DNA from: Sulfuriferula nivalis | Lineage (GTDB): Bacteria; Pseudomonadota; Gammaproteobacteria; Burkholderiales; Sulfuriferulaceae | Length of the DNA: 64,000 nucleotides | Direction of reading: 5' to 3' | Assembly: GCF_009937995.1 (NCBI RefSeq) | Contig: NZ_AP021881.1 | Span: 62,001 to 126,000, forward strand | In this document: piece after piece, positions 1 through 8,185 of the stretch | Layout of the letters: the number at the start of each line of letters is the position of its first letter | How positions within the stretch are numbered: the stretch's first letter is position 1 | Made by a program: the position numbers and the translations under genes | The notes under the pieces: model-generated | What the model saw: only the letters and a program-made list of their open reading frames with translations | Database searches by the model: none | Told to the model about the DNA's origin: nothing

Positions 1-219
1 TATCTGGAGCCATCAGCGATCGGGCGTGTGCTGATGATAGCGGCGGTCTTGCTGGTGCTTATCGTCGAGTTGCTCAATTCTGCGGTTGAGGCTGCGGTAG
101 ACAGAATCTCGTTTGAGCATCATCACCTGATCAAGCGTGCCAAGGACATGGGTAGTGCTGCGGTATTAGTATCGCTGTTGAATGTTGTGGTTACTTGGGG
201 ATTAATCTTGCTGGGCTAA
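1..219 (+). CDS. dgkA: Diacylglycerol kinase, C-terminal part (cut by window start)
   Basis: The frame is open from base 1 and ends at TAA 217-219, so only the last 72 residues are present. The segment ELLNSAVEAAVDRI, then HHxLIKRAKDMGSAAV, is the hallmark of the small integral-membrane diacylglycerol kinase (DgkA/undecaprenol kinase family). This enzyme phosphorylates diacylglycerol to phosphatidic acid at the inner membrane. The conserved Glu of the NSAVE motif and the Lys/Asp of the KRAKD loop are present. Two hydrophobic segments, before ELLNS and at the C-terminus (AAVLVSLLNVVVTWGLILLG), correspond to the last two transmembrane helices. The next gene starts about 24 bases downstream on the same strand. 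Confidence is high; the missing part lies upstream of the window. Confidence 0.93.
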   Translation, partial: YLEPSAIGRVLMIAAVLLVLIVELLNSAVEAAVDRISFEHHHLIKRAKDMGSAAVLVSLLNVVVTWGLILLG

Positions 220-242
220 GTTATGCATCATGTTATATTTAC

Positions 243-1550
243 ATGATGCATACTCTACAACAATTACAAAACGGCGAATTAGCGGGGATTAAGCGACTGG
301 ATTTATCGTGCGGCTTGCGTGAATTTCCCGCTGAAATTTTCAACCTTGCGGACAGTCTGGAAATTCTTAATCTGTCTGGCAATGCATTGTCTACGCTACC
401 CGATGACCTGCCGCGTTTGCACAAGTTACGGGTAATATTTTGCTCGGATAATCTGTTTACTCATGTGCCCGAAGTATTGGGTAAATGTACGCAGTTGCAA
501 ATGATAGGTTTCAAGGCCAACCAGATTCAGCACTTGCCAGCCGCTGCCCTGCCCCCGGCTTTGCGCTGGCTGATACTCACCGATAATCAATTGCGCGAGC
601 TTCCTGACGCGCTGGGGAATTGCACACATCTGGAAAAACTCATGCTCGCGGGCAACCAGTTATCGGCGCTGCCTGATAGTCTGGCGGGGCTGCAGCAACT
701 CGCATTATTACGTATTTCGGCAAATCAATTTACTGAATTGCCGGACTGGCTATTTCAGCTTCCTCGTCTTGCATGGCTGGCCTATGCTGGAAATCCAGTA
801 AGTAGGCGCTCACACTTTCCGTCATGTGATACGGTTGCATGGGATGACTTGCAACTGGGTGAGCTGTTAGGTGAAGGCGCATCAGGGAAAATCTATCAGG
901 CACAATGGCGTGATAATCAGCCCGTGGCGGTGAAGTTATATAAAGGCAGCGTGACCAGCGATGGCTTGCCGAGTTGCGAGCTGGCCGCGTGCGTGACTGT
1001 GGGGGCGCATCCGCAATTGATGCCGTCGCTGGGCATTATCGCCGACCATCCAGAAGCCACAGCGGGTTTAATCATGCCCATGATTGCCACCCACTACATC
1101 AATCTTGCCGCACCACCCAGCCTGGAAAGCTGCACGCGAGATGTTTATGCACCCGATATACAGTTCAGTCTGACCAGCGCTTTGCTGATGGCATCCCGTT
1201 TGGCCAGCGCAGTGCAGCATTTGCATGAATGTGGACTGACGCATGGCGACTTGTATGCGCATAACGTGCTGTGGGATGGCGTGGATGATGTGTTGCTGGG
1301 AGATTTTGGCGCAGCCACGTTGAGTGACGATGTAAGGGCGCAACGACTGGAAGTATTGGCATTTGCGCATTTGTTTGCAGAATTGCTGGAACGCACGGTG
1401 GATACCGATAAGTGTGTGCTCGCAGCCGCATGGCAACTACAGCAGCAGTGCGCGCAAACCGACATGACTCAGCGCCCATTGTTTGCGGCGATTGCAGCGC
1501 AGCTGACGGAACTATGTCAGTTATGCGCCAGTCACACTGGACATAATTAA
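243..1550 (+). CDS. Leucine-rich-repeat protein with Ser/Thr/Tyr kinase-like domain
   Basis: About 435 residues. The N-terminal half (about residues 15-185) is a run of leucine-rich repeats of the form LxxLxLxxNxLxxLPxxL. The C-terminal half is a protein-kinase fold: glycine loop GEGASG (about 210-215), the ATP lysine in AVK (about 231), catalytic loop HGDLYAHN (from 334) and DFG (about 354-356). The catalytic loop has HGD rather than HRD, as in aminoglycoside-phosphotransferase-like and some bacterial kinases; the Asp, Asn and DFG Asp needed for catalysis are all kept. An upstream start at 195 would overlap dgkA; ATG 243 or 246 fits better. No signal peptide or membrane segment is visible, so it is probably cytosolic. 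It lies 9 bases ahead of msrP. The substrate is unknown. Confidence 0.82.
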   Translation: MMHTLQQLQNGELAGIKRLDLSCGLREFPAEIFNLADSLEILNLSGNALSTLPDDLPRLHKLRVIFCSDNLFTHVPEVLGKCTQLQMIGFKANQIQHLPAAALPPALRWLILTDNQLRELPDALGNCTHLEKLMLAGNQLSALPDSLAGLQQLALLRISANQFTELPDWLFQLPRLAWLAYAGNPVSRRSHFPSCDTVAWDDLQLGELLGEGASGKIYQAQWRDNQPVAVKLYKGSVTSDGLPSCELAACVTVGAHPQLMPSLGIIADHPEATAGLIMPMIATHYINLAAPPSLESCTRDVYAPDIQFSLTSALLMASRLASAVQHLHECGLTHGDLYAHNVLWDGVDDVLLGDFGAATLSDDVRAQRLEVLAFAHLFAELLERTVDTDKCVLAAAWQLQQQCAQTDMTQRPLFAAIAAQLTELCQLCASHTGHN

Positions 1551-1559
1551 GGAGCCACC

Positions 1560-2492
1560 ATGTTAATCCGCCGCGCCAATGATATTGCCTCATCAGAAAT
1601 TACGCCCGAAGCGATTTATCGGCAACGTCGCCAGTTTATGCAAGCGAGTGCGTTGTTTGCTACCGGCGCACTGCTACCTGGTATTAGTGAAGCGAATGTG
1701 CGACTGGCAGCGGCGGCGAATGCGCGTTACAGCACCACCGAAACTCCTACACCCTACAAAAGTGTAACGACGTACAACAACTACTACGAATTTGGCACAG
1801 ATAAATCAGACCCCGCTGAAAACGCGCAGAATTTCAGAACTCATCCGTGGACAGTCAGCATAGAAGGTGAAGTCAAACACCCCAAAGTGTGGGATATCGA
1901 CGCGCTGATCAAGGCGTTCCCGCTGGAAGACCGTACTTACCGGTTACGCTGCGTCGAGGGCTGGTCTATGGTGATCCCGTGGGTAGGATTTCCGTTGGCG
2001 AGCCTGATTAAGCAAGTTGAGCCGACAGGCAATGCCAAATATGTAGAATTCACCACGCTGCACGACCCTGCGCAAATGGCAGGGCAGCGTATCGGTGTAC
2101 TGGATTGGCCATACACCGAAGGCTTGCGTCTGGATGAGGCCATGCACCCGCTGACGCTGATGGCGGTGGGTTTATATGGACAAACATTGCCTAATCAGAA
2201 TGGCGCGCCGATACGTCTGGTGGTGCCGTGGAAATATGGTTTTAAAAGCGCAAAAGCTATCGTCCGCATCCGCTTTACCGACAAGCAGCCGCAAACCGCG
2301 TGGGGTCGTGCTGCGCCGAGTGAATATGGCTTCTATTCCAATGTGAATCCCGCTGTCGATCACCCACGCTGGAGTCAGGCCAAGGAGCGCCGCATTGGTG
2401 AATTCTTCAAGCGTGATACGTTGGCATTCAACGGCTACGGCGATCAAGTTGCGCAAATGTATCGTGGTATGGATTTGCGCAAATATTATTGA
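1560..2492 (+). CDS. msrP: Periplasmic methionine-sulfoxide reductase, catalytic subunit MsrP (YedY)
   Basis: 310 residues, preceded by a good ribosome site (AAGGAG, 7 bases upstream). It is a molybdopterin enzyme that repairs oxidised methionines in periplasmic proteins. Residues 23-40 (RRQFMQAS plus a hydrophobic stretch) form a twin-arginine signal, so the folded cofactor-loaded protein would go through Tat. The sulfite-oxidase-like core is visible, with molybdenum-ligand Cys131 in [14 protein letters not shown], followed by the conserved [21 protein letters not shown] segment near residues 208-228. Length matches the family. It overlaps msrQ by one base (TGATG), and the two form the classic MsrPQ pair. 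Confidence 0.95.
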   Translation: MLIRRANDIASSEITPEAIYRQRRQFMQASALFATGALLPGISEANVRLAAAANARYSTTETPTPYKSVTTYNNYYEFGTDKSDPAENAQNFRTHPWTVSIEGEVKHPKVWDIDALIKAFPLEDRTYRLRCVEGWSMVIPWVGFPLASLIKQVEPTGNAKYVEFTTLHDPAQMAGQRIGVLDWPYTEGLRLDEAMHPLTLMAVGLYGQTLPNQNGAPIRLVVPWKYGFKSAKAIVRIRFTDKQPQTAWGRAAPSEYGFYSNVNPAVDHPRWSQAKERRIGEFFKRDTLAFNGYGDQVAQMYRGMDLRKYY

Positions 2493-3073
2493 TGAATGTC
2501 ACCCGCCTGAAAATCGCCACTTTTCTGCTGGCGTTATATCCGTTAATTCGTTTATTAGTCTTTGCCGCAACTGATAATCTGGGCGCAAATCCCATAGAGT
2601 TCATTACCCGCTCAACGGGAACATGGACGCTGGTGGGCTTGATGTTAACACTCACTATCACGCCATTGCGTAAGATGACGGGCTGGAACAGCCTGTTGCG
2701 GGTAAGGCGCATGCTGGGGCTATTCAGTTTCTTTTACGCTAGTCTGCATTTCATTACCTATATCTGGCTGGATCAGTTTTTTGATCTGGGTGCGATTATT
2801 CATGATGTATACAAACGCCCATTCATCACCGTAGGATTCAGTGCGTTCATCTTGCTCATCCCGCTGGCACTGACTTCCAGCAATGCCATGATACGGCGCC
2901 TGGGTGCAAAACGCTGGCAGCAACTGCATAAGCTGGTTTACCTCATCGCCATCCTCGGCGTGCTGCATTACGTGTGGTTGGTGAAAAAAGACCTTACCCA
3001 GCCGTTGATCTACGCAGGCGTATTGACGTTGTTGCTGGGCTGGCGGCTATGGCATGCGAGGGAGACCAAATGA
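2492..3073 (+). CDS. msrQ: Heme membrane subunit MsrQ (YedZ) of the MsrPQ system
   Basis: 193 residues of integral-membrane protein from the ferric-reductase-like family. It carries b-type heme and passes electrons from the quinone pool or flavin donors to MsrP. Several hydrophobic helices are evident, with histidines in the helix contexts SLHFITYIW and LHKLVYLIAILGVLHYVWLVKKD that fit heme ligation. ATG 2492 overlaps the msrP stop; a TTG three bases earlier is less likely. The stop overlaps the next start (ATGA at 3070-3073), so msrP, msrQ and the photolyase gene are probably translationally coupled. Confidence 0.93.
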   Translation: MNVTRLKIATFLLALYPLIRLLVFAATDNLGANPIEFITRSTGTWTLVGLMLTLTITPLRKMTGWNSLLRVRRMLGLFSFFYASLHFITYIWLDQFFDLGAIIHDVYKRPFITVGFSAFILLIPLALTSSNAMIRRLGAKRWQQLHKLVYLIAILGVLHYVWLVKKDLTQPLIYAGVLTLLLGWRLWHARETK

Positions 3074-4482
3074 ATACCGCAATAGTCTGGCTGCGTCGTG
3101 ATTTACGTTTGTATGATCATGCGGCTTTGTACCATGCCACCAGGCAAGCAACACGGGTGGTCGTCGTGTTCATTTTTGATACCGATATTCTCGCTGATTT
3201 ACCCCGCACAGATCGTCGAGTGGAATTCATCTGGGTGAGCTTGGTTGCGCTCAAATCCGAGCTGGAAGCGCACGGCAGCAGCCTGATAGTACGCCATGGA
3301 CGCGCAGTCGAGCTGATTCCGCAATTAGCGGCTGAATTTCAGGCCGATGCCGTGTTCTGCAACCGCGATTACGAGCCGCAGGCGATAGCGCGTGATGCGC
3401 AGGTGGGTAACCAGTTACAGCAAGATGGCCGTGCACTGCACAGCTACAAAGATCAGGTGATATTTGAATGTGATGAGGTGCTGACTCAGGCTGGCAAACC
3501 CTTTGGCGTATTCACTCCCTATAAAAATGCATGGCTCAAACGCCTCACACCATTCTACCTGCAAGCGTATCCCGTACGCACCGAAACATATGCAAGCATG
3601 CCCGCACAACCCATGCCCAGTCTGGCTGAACTCGGCTTTGTCCGAACCAATTTAACCCAACTGCCTGTTAAACACGGCAGTGAAGGCGCGGCGCAAACCT
3701 GGCAGGATTTCCAGACACGGATAGACAGTTACCAGGATGCACGTAATTTCCCCGCGATCAAAGGTCCATCGTATTTATCCGTGCATATCCGCTTCGGCAC
3801 GCTGTCCATACGGCAATTGGCGAATTACGCCTATCATCACGGCGGAGCTGGTGCCGAGACCTGGCTGTCCGAGCTGATCTGGCGGGAATTCTATCAACAA
3901 GTGCTATGGCATCACCCGCAACTCGCCGCTGGTCAGACCTATAAAGCCGATTTTAATGACATAGACTGGCCCAATCCAGACGGCCATTTTGCCGCATGGT
4001 GCGAGGCGCGCACAGGCTATCCGCTGGTTGACGCGGCGATGCGGCAGCTGAACAAGACCGGCTACATGCACAACCGCCTACGCATGGTGGCCGCCGCATT
4101 TCTGGTGAAAGACCTGCACGTCGATTGGCGTTTGGGTGAAGCGTATTTTGCCCAGCACCTGATAGATTTCGACCTTGCGGCAAACAACGGCGGCTGGCAA
4201 TGGAGCGCATCCACAGGCTGCGATGCCCAGCCCTGGTTTCGTATCTTCAATCCCATCACCCAATCAGAGAAATTTGACCCAGAAGGTAAGTTTATTAAAC
4301 GCTATCTGCCTGAACTGGCAGCCCTCCCCGCCAAATACATCCACGCTCCCTGGCTGCTCACGTCGGCACAGCAGCAAATGTACCATGTGCGCATTGGTGT
4401 CGATTATCCCCCGCCGATAGTCGATCATTCCGTAGCACGTGGAGTGACGCTGGTGTTGTTTAAGTCGGTAACGGGTGGTTAA
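3070..4482 (+). CDS. phrB: Deoxyribodipyrimidine photo-lyase (class I CPD type)
   Basis: 470 residues. This FAD enzyme uses light to reverse cyclobutane pyrimidine dimers. The N-terminus IVWLRRDLRLYDHAAL is the antenna-domain signature. The C-terminal FAD-binding half has SELIWREFY and NGGWQWSASTGCDAQPWFR followed by IFNPITQSEKFDP, which is diagnostic of the class I photolyase/cryptochrome family. The length is close to E. coli PhrB. The start is ATG 3070 (MNTAIVWL), overlapping the msrQ stop; the open frame extends upstream inside msrQ but that extension is not used. Coupling to MsrPQ suggests a shared oxidative or light-stress role (inference). Confidence 0.95.
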   Translation: MNTAIVWLRRDLRLYDHAALYHATRQATRVVVVFIFDTDILADLPRTDRRVEFIWVSLVALKSELEAHGSSLIVRHGRAVELIPQLAAEFQADAVFCNRDYEPQAIARDAQVGNQLQQDGRALHSYKDQVIFECDEVLTQAGKPFGVFTPYKNAWLKRLTPFYLQAYPVRTETYASMPAQPMPSLAELGFVRTNLTQLPVKHGSEGAAQTWQDFQTRIDSYQDARNFPAIKGPSYLSVHIRFGTLSIRQLANYAYHHGGAGAETWLSELIWREFYQQVLWHHPQLAAGQTYKADFNDIDWPNPDGHFAAWCEARTGYPLVDAAMRQLNKTGYMHNRLRMVAAAFLVKDLHVDWRLGEAYFAQHLIDFDLAANNGGWQWSASTGCDAQPWFRIFNPITQSEKFDPEGKFIKRYLPELAALPAKYIHAPWLLTSAQQQMYHVRIGVDYPPPIVDHSVARGVTLVLFKSVTGG

Positions 4483-4505
4483 TTATTTGGATTTATTGCG
4501 CATAG

Positions 4506-4527
4506 CCATTTCCTAATGGGTTTTTTT
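4506..4527 (+). terminator. Probable rho-independent terminator after phrB
   Basis: A 5-bp stem (CCATT/AATGG) with a 4-base loop is followed by G and seven T, 24 bases after the photolyase stop. The stem is short, so strength is uncertain. Confidence 0.5.
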
Positions 4528-4566
4528 GATGGGTATGAAAGTTAGGGTTGTGCTAGGAACGGTCAG

Positions 4567-4710
4567 TCATAGGCATGACCTTGAAGGTCTGTTGCTCGGC
4601 CAATCCGGACGGTCATAATCTCATCATTAAAGATCCGTATTACGCTCAACAGCAGCCACCAGATTGATGAATTTCCCCTGTTCCATTCCAGTCAGGCGAG
4701 CGTCATTGAT
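4567..4710 (-). pseudogene. Decayed remnant, possibly of a RelE/ParE-type toxin-antitoxin pair
   Basis: Read on the - strand, one frame gives a 27-residue tail ending in AAVERNTDL-stop. An overlapping shifted frame gives SVIRIFNDEIMTVRIGRATD and further residues to a stop. The second piece resembles the last beta-strands of RelE/ParE toxins, which often end in a VRIGHR-like strand; the first could be an antitoxin tail. Neither has a start region, and an in-frame stop lies just upstream. The family call is tentative and based on a few residues. The rest of the 4528-4849 gap shows no gene; the ribosome site of the next gene (AGGGGAAAAACGC) ends it. Confidence 0.28.
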
Positions 4711-4849
4711 TTACCGTATTATATCTTGTACGGACAGGGAAATTGATTGAGTTAATATAAATCAACAACTTACCAATAAACAACAAGCATCATTATTAAC
4801 AATATTACTGACCGTTGGGTCCGTCTAATTACCGTTAGGGGAAAAACGC

Positions 4850-5527
4850 ATGAAAGAATCTATCACGCCTCTTCGTTACACAAAGCGGTGGTTTGCGTAC
4901 TTCGATCTGCTTGGGTTTTCTAATTTTGTAAGACACCATGAAATAGAGCACGTGCTACCTATATATGAGGAAGTGCTCAATATAATAAGCCAGAAGGCGG
5001 AACCCAAAAGAAGTCAAGGTATCTCGTATAGTTGGTTCTCGGATACCTTTATTATTTTTTCTCGTGGATCATCAGAAAGCGAGTTTGCATTAGTAGAACA
5101 AGCATCAAGATTATTTTTTCAAAAACTAATAATGCGTGAAATACCTGTTAGGGGTTCCCTCACTGTAGGAAAATTCTATACTCAACAAAAGAAAAATATT
5201 TTTCTTGGTGAAGCATTAATCGACGCCTATGAATACGGAGAAAAACAGAATTGGCTAGGCTTCATTTTGACGCCTAGTGTTTATCATCACCTGAAAGAAA
5301 GTACGCTTCATTTAGAAAGAAGAGCGCATTACCGGCCCGTTACAATCCCTAGCGTAATTAGCCATCATAATCCAGATAATGTATATGCGTTCGCTTTCAA
5401 TAATGTTAGGTTGAATGGTGAAAATCTATATTTAAATGCGATTTCAGCCATGAGAGCTAGAGCCGGTATTAAATATGAAGAAAAGTACAAAAATACAGAA
5501 CAGTTTATCCGGCTTCATGATGTGTAA
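4850..5527 (+). CDS. Protein resembling a degenerate class III nucleotide cyclase domain
   Basis: 225 residues, AT-rich compared with the genes before it. I do not recognise a named family. The pattern matches class III adenylate/guanylate cyclase domains: AYFDLLGFSNFV (Asp19) at the FxDxxGFT metal site, YSWFSDTFIIF (Asp65) at the KxxGDxxxxxF metal site, then PVRGSLTVGKF (Arg101) and a GxALIDAYEYGEKQNW helix. The usual transition-state Asn and Arg of the VNxAxR helix appear replaced by Ile and Glu, so ordinary cyclase chemistry may be lost or altered. There is no membrane segment. It stands alone between two gene-poor gaps in an accessory stretch. An enzymatic or signalling role, possibly in defence, is inference only. 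Confidence 0.6.
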   Translation: MKESITPLRYTKRWFAYFDLLGFSNFVRHHEIEHVLPIYEEVLNIISQKAEPKRSQGISYSWFSDTFIIFSRGSSESEFALVEQASRLFFQKLIMREIPVRGSLTVGKFYTQQKKNIFLGEALIDAYEYGEKQNWLGFILTPSVYHHLKESTLHLERRAHYRPVTIPSVISHHNPDNVYAFAFNNVRLNGENLYLNAISAMRARAGIKYEEKYKNTEQFIRLHDV

Positions 5528-5895
5528 TGCCGTCTGGTTTGGCCGAATTCATGACTATCGCCGTTATTGATGCAACCGTCCGAATCTCGGCCATTGCGAT
5601 CATTTCACATTGATATGTACAATGACTGCTGAGTGCCACAAACGTTCATCTGGTCATTTCGCCCACAGCAGGCATTCGGTCCGTTGCATCATTACATATG
5701 CGGACAGGCACCTCGACGAAACTACCGTGATGAATCGATCAGTTACGGCACATCAGCATGTTTCTGCGAATTTCAATAATACGGGCGGATCGGTCTGGTA
5801 AATAACTGTTGGGCGCTGGGGGAGCGATATGACTTCTATGAGCACGCTATCCATCGTAGGTCTTCAATAATGGCTAACCTTGACGGGGAATAGGT
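5528..5895. other. Gene-poor gap of 368 bases
   Basis: No convincing gene. A short + frame at 5610-5801 has no ribosome site and a composition unlike a real protein. The gap ends with the ribosome site GGGGAA ahead of ATG 5896. A segment near 5567-5586 is loosely an inverted copy of 4598-4616 (GGCC...CGGACGGT), which may be chance. Confidence 0.5.
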
Positions 5896-6444
5896 ATGTT
5901 TAGTTTTATCAAGAAACTTTTTTCGGGCAACGTTAAACGGCTAGCGAACTACGGCGACGGGTTGGCCCAAGTCGCACAAATCACGTTGTACATGATCCTA
6001 ATGGAACAGCTTTCAAACCAGAACTCCAACAAGGACAAGGACGCGATTCGCTCGGTCGCCTCGTCTTGGTCAAATTACCTGTTTGGAAGGCCGCCATCAG
6101 ACCAACATAAGAACCTAGACCTTGATGCAGAACACGCCAAGGCTATTCGGTGGCTAGACAATGAGGGGGCGCCCTACCAAAAACTAGTAATTCAAGGTTT
6201 GCGAATAATAGCAACCGCCAACTATGCGAGAAGTGGAACGGCAAAGTCGATCGGTATTGAAATTCTGGAACGGTATGGAAAGAACTTTCCGGACTCGCCT
6301 GACTTGGATAGCTATGGGGCATCGCTAGTACTTATCATAGTAGGAGACCTTGACGAGGAAAGCCGTAATAACGTGTATCACTACATCTGGACGGGGCCAT
6401 ATGCCCCTTATTTCAAGACATCCAAAGCATTGGGGTGGAATTAG
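5896..6444 (+). CDS. Hypothetical protein, 182 residues
   Basis: Not recognised. Ribosome site GGGGAA lies 6 bases before ATG 5896. The protein starts with a basic-hydrophobic stretch (MFSFIKKLFSG) and has one moderately hydrophobic helix around residues 25-40 (GLAQVAQITLYMILMEQL), which is not clearly a membrane segment. The rest is mixed helical, with a C-terminal hydrophobic strand SLVLIIVGDLDEE. No catalytic motif is evident. It lies 368 bases after the cyclase-like gene, in the same orientation, in a stretch that looks horizontally acquired. A partner role is possible but not shown by the sequence. Confidence 0.6.
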   Translation: MFSFIKKLFSGNVKRLANYGDGLAQVAQITLYMILMEQLSNQNSNKDKDAIRSVASSWSNYLFGRPPSDQHKNLDLDAEHAKAIRWLDNEGAPYQKLVIQGLRIIATANYARSGTAKSIGIEILERYGKNFPDSPDLDSYGASLVLIIVGDLDEESRNNVYHYIWTGPYAPYFKTSKALGWN

Positions 6445-6446
6445 CA

Positions 6447-6539
6447 ATGACTTTGCAGAACACCACTAAAGCAACCATAGACGGATTGGATCTTGAACCG
6501 CTGTCTCCCTGTTTTCGAAGTAACGGCAAAATCAGATAA
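6447..6539 (+). CDS. Possible 30-residue peptide following the 182-residue gene
   Basis: ATG 6447 sits two bases after the stop of the 182-residue gene, as expected for translational coupling, and the frame runs 30 codons to TAA. There is no recognisable motif. A frame this short is easily chance. Confidence 0.2.
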   Translation: MTLQNTTKATIDGLDLEPLSPCFRSNGKIR

Positions 6540-6548
6540 GGCAATGCG

Positions 6549-6746
6549 ATGAAATATAAATTCGCCACAAAGTCATTGGCCAGCGTTAGAGAGGCGCGAA
6601 CAAATAGCACCATTAATTTGGTGGCTCTTTACCAACAACACACTTACAAAACCGTGCTTGAAGGCCTGCCGGATGCAAGAATGAATAAAGAAATACTAAA
6701 TGAACTAGAAACCATCCCTAAGCAGAAACATCAGGGACAGGTCTAG
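6549..6746 (+). CDS. Small hypothetical protein, 65 residues
   Basis: Follows the possible 30-codon frame by 9 bases, with AAGG about 8 bases upstream of ATG 6549. The product is basic and soluble (MKYKFATKSLASVREAR...) with a predicted helical C-terminus ending in KQKHQGQV. No family is recognised. The codon pattern is plausible but not decisive. After it, 6747-6930 holds no gene that I can support. Confidence 0.35.
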   Translation: MKYKFATKSLASVREARTNSTINLVALYQQHTYKTVLEGLPDARMNKEILNELETIPKQKHQGQV

Positions 6747-6930
6747 ATATGTAGTGCATTTATGCATATTTTCTCAAGCAGGCCTCAGGTTTCTTAGCTT
6801 CTTGGGGCTGGAAAATAGGCATGTATGGGTTACGAATCAAGATTTTGTATTTCCCGCCCGAGTTTTCTTGTATCCCCGCGGAGAAAAACGCCATCAATCA
6901 CCGCAATAATGGCGGCGAATAATTTGCATC

Positions 6931-6959
6931 TGCGGAGAATGTGGAACATAATCTCCGCA
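6931..6959 (+). promoter_or_regulatory. Perfect 8-bp inverted repeat across the fic start region
   Basis: TGCGGAGA (6931-6938) and TCTCCGCA (6952-6959) are exact inverted copies separated by 13 bases. The left arm contains the GGAG ribosome site of the GTG 6941 start and the right arm ends at ATG 6959, so a hairpin could hide the start, or the repeat could be an operator. A second inverted repeat lies just upstream (CGCCAT 6890-6895 with ATGGCG 6909-6914, also 13 bases apart), and GCGGAGA recurs at about 6879. Confidence 0.55.
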
Positions 6960-8095
6960 TGAATAGCGGTGATTACACATATATATGGCAAGCCAGTGAT
7001 TGGCCGAACTGGCATTATGATCTGGCTGCGCTGGCTGGATCTATGGCTGAGGCCAGTCGCGCCCAGGGTTTGTTGATGGGGCGTTTGGCTGATGTGGGCA
7101 TGGCATTGCGCGATCAGGCTAGCCTTGCTGCGCTAACTGAAGACGTGGTCAAGACCAGCGAGATTGAGGGTGAGATAGTTAGTGTCGATTCCGTGCGCTC
7201 TTCCATCGCTCGGCGTCTGGGTGTGGACATCGGTGCCTTGGTTCCGGCGGATCGTCACGTTGAAGGTGTGGTTGAGATGGTGATGGATGCTACTGTTAAC
7301 TGTATGGCACTAGTCACCCAGGAGCGCCTGTTCGGCTGGCACGCGGCACTTTTTCCTACTGGCTACTCGGGTCTTGCTCAGATCAACGTGGGTGCCTGGC
7401 GTGACGATGGTAGTGGTCCTATGCAAGTGGTGTCTGGACCTATCGGGCGGCAGCGAGTGCATTTCGAAGCGCCGCCTGCTGAAAACTTGAATATCGAAAC
7501 AGAACGATTTGTGGACTGGATCAATGGCTCATCTAATGAATCCCCGCTGATCAAGGCTGGCCTGGCTCACCTGTGGTTCGTGACTTTGCATCCATTCGAC
7601 GATGGTAATGGACGTATCGCCCGCGCCATTGGTGACCTGTTGCTGGCTCGCGCTGATGGCAGTCCGCAGCGCTTTTACAGTTTGTCGGCGCAAATTCAGC
7701 GGCAGCGCAAAGTCTATTACGAAATTCTGGAGCGGACTCAGAAGGGGGCTATGGATGTTACTGAGTGGCTGGCCTGGTTTCTCGACACTTTGCATCAGGC
7801 TGTCAATCAAGCACAACTTACACTGGATGCTGTGCTAATAAAAACTCGCTTCTGGCAGCATTGGGCGACAACGCCGCTGAATGAGCGGCAAGTGAAGTTG
7901 CTCAATCGGCTGCTTGATGGTTTTGACGGTAAACTCACCAGCAGCAAGTGGGCGGCAATCGCCAAGTGCTCACCAGATACTGCCCTGCGCGATATTAATG
8001 ATTTACTGGTGCGCGGCATTTTGTTAAAAACGGATGCAGGTGGGCGCAGTACCAGCTACGAGTTGAATAATCCAGGTCGAACAGAGCTGAGTTGA
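6941..8095 (+). CDS. Fic-family protein with N-terminal inhibitory motif (probable AMPylator)
   Basis: 384 residues from GTG 6941 (GGAG 4 bases ahead) or 378 from ATG 6959. Fic enzymes transfer AMP from ATP to hydroxyl groups of target proteins. The core motif HPFDDGNGRIAR starts at residue 217 and is intact. The N-terminal YIWQASDWPNWHYD segment matches the DUF4172-type domain often found ahead of Fic. At about residues 72-77, TSEIEG fits the inhibitory (S/T)xxxE(G/N) helix of class II Fic proteins, in which the Glu blocks productive ATP binding. The C-terminus looks like a winged-helix domain (SSKWAAIAKCSPDTALRDI). A HigA-like gene follows 90 bases later. Confidence 0.9.
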   Translation: MEHNLRMNSGDYTYIWQASDWPNWHYDLAALAGSMAEASRAQGLLMGRLADVGMALRDQASLAALTEDVVKTSEIEGEIVSVDSVRSSIARRLGVDIGALVPADRHVEGVVEMVMDATVNCMALVTQERLFGWHAALFPTGYSGLAQINVGAWRDDGSGPMQVVSGPIGRQRVHFEAPPAENLNIETERFVDWINGSSNESPLIKAGLAHLWFVTLHPFDDGNGRIARAIGDLLLARADGSPQRFYSLSAQIQRQRKVYYEILERTQKGAMDVTEWLAWFLDTLHQAVNQAQLTLDAVLIKTRFWQHWATTPLNERQVKLLNRLLDGFDGKLTSSKWAAIAKCSPDTALRDINDLLVRGILLKTDAGGRSTSYELNNPGRTELS

Positions 8096-8185
8096 CTCGT
8101 GGATGGAGCTAGATGTTAAATAAGTGATGACGCATCGTGAGTAAGATGAATGGTGTAAGCGCTATCGAAAAGGAAAGATCTAATC

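Noticed and set aside
2974-3069. 32-codon upstream extension of the photolyase frame
   Set aside because: It lies inside msrQ and has no photolyase similarity; ATG 3070 gives the exact family N-terminus.
5610-5801. 63-codon frame on the + strand
   Set aside because: No ribosome site; amino-acid composition (His, Ser, Cys-rich) is like noncoding DNA.
4850-6444. A complete Pycsar antiphage operon
   Set aside because: The cyclase-like protein lacks the usual transition-state residues and the next gene is neither a clear membrane effector nor a TIR protein; kept only as a question.
6830-7015. Minus-strand frame ahead of fic
   Set aside because: It spans the inverted repeats and the fic start with no start signal; judged a shadow.
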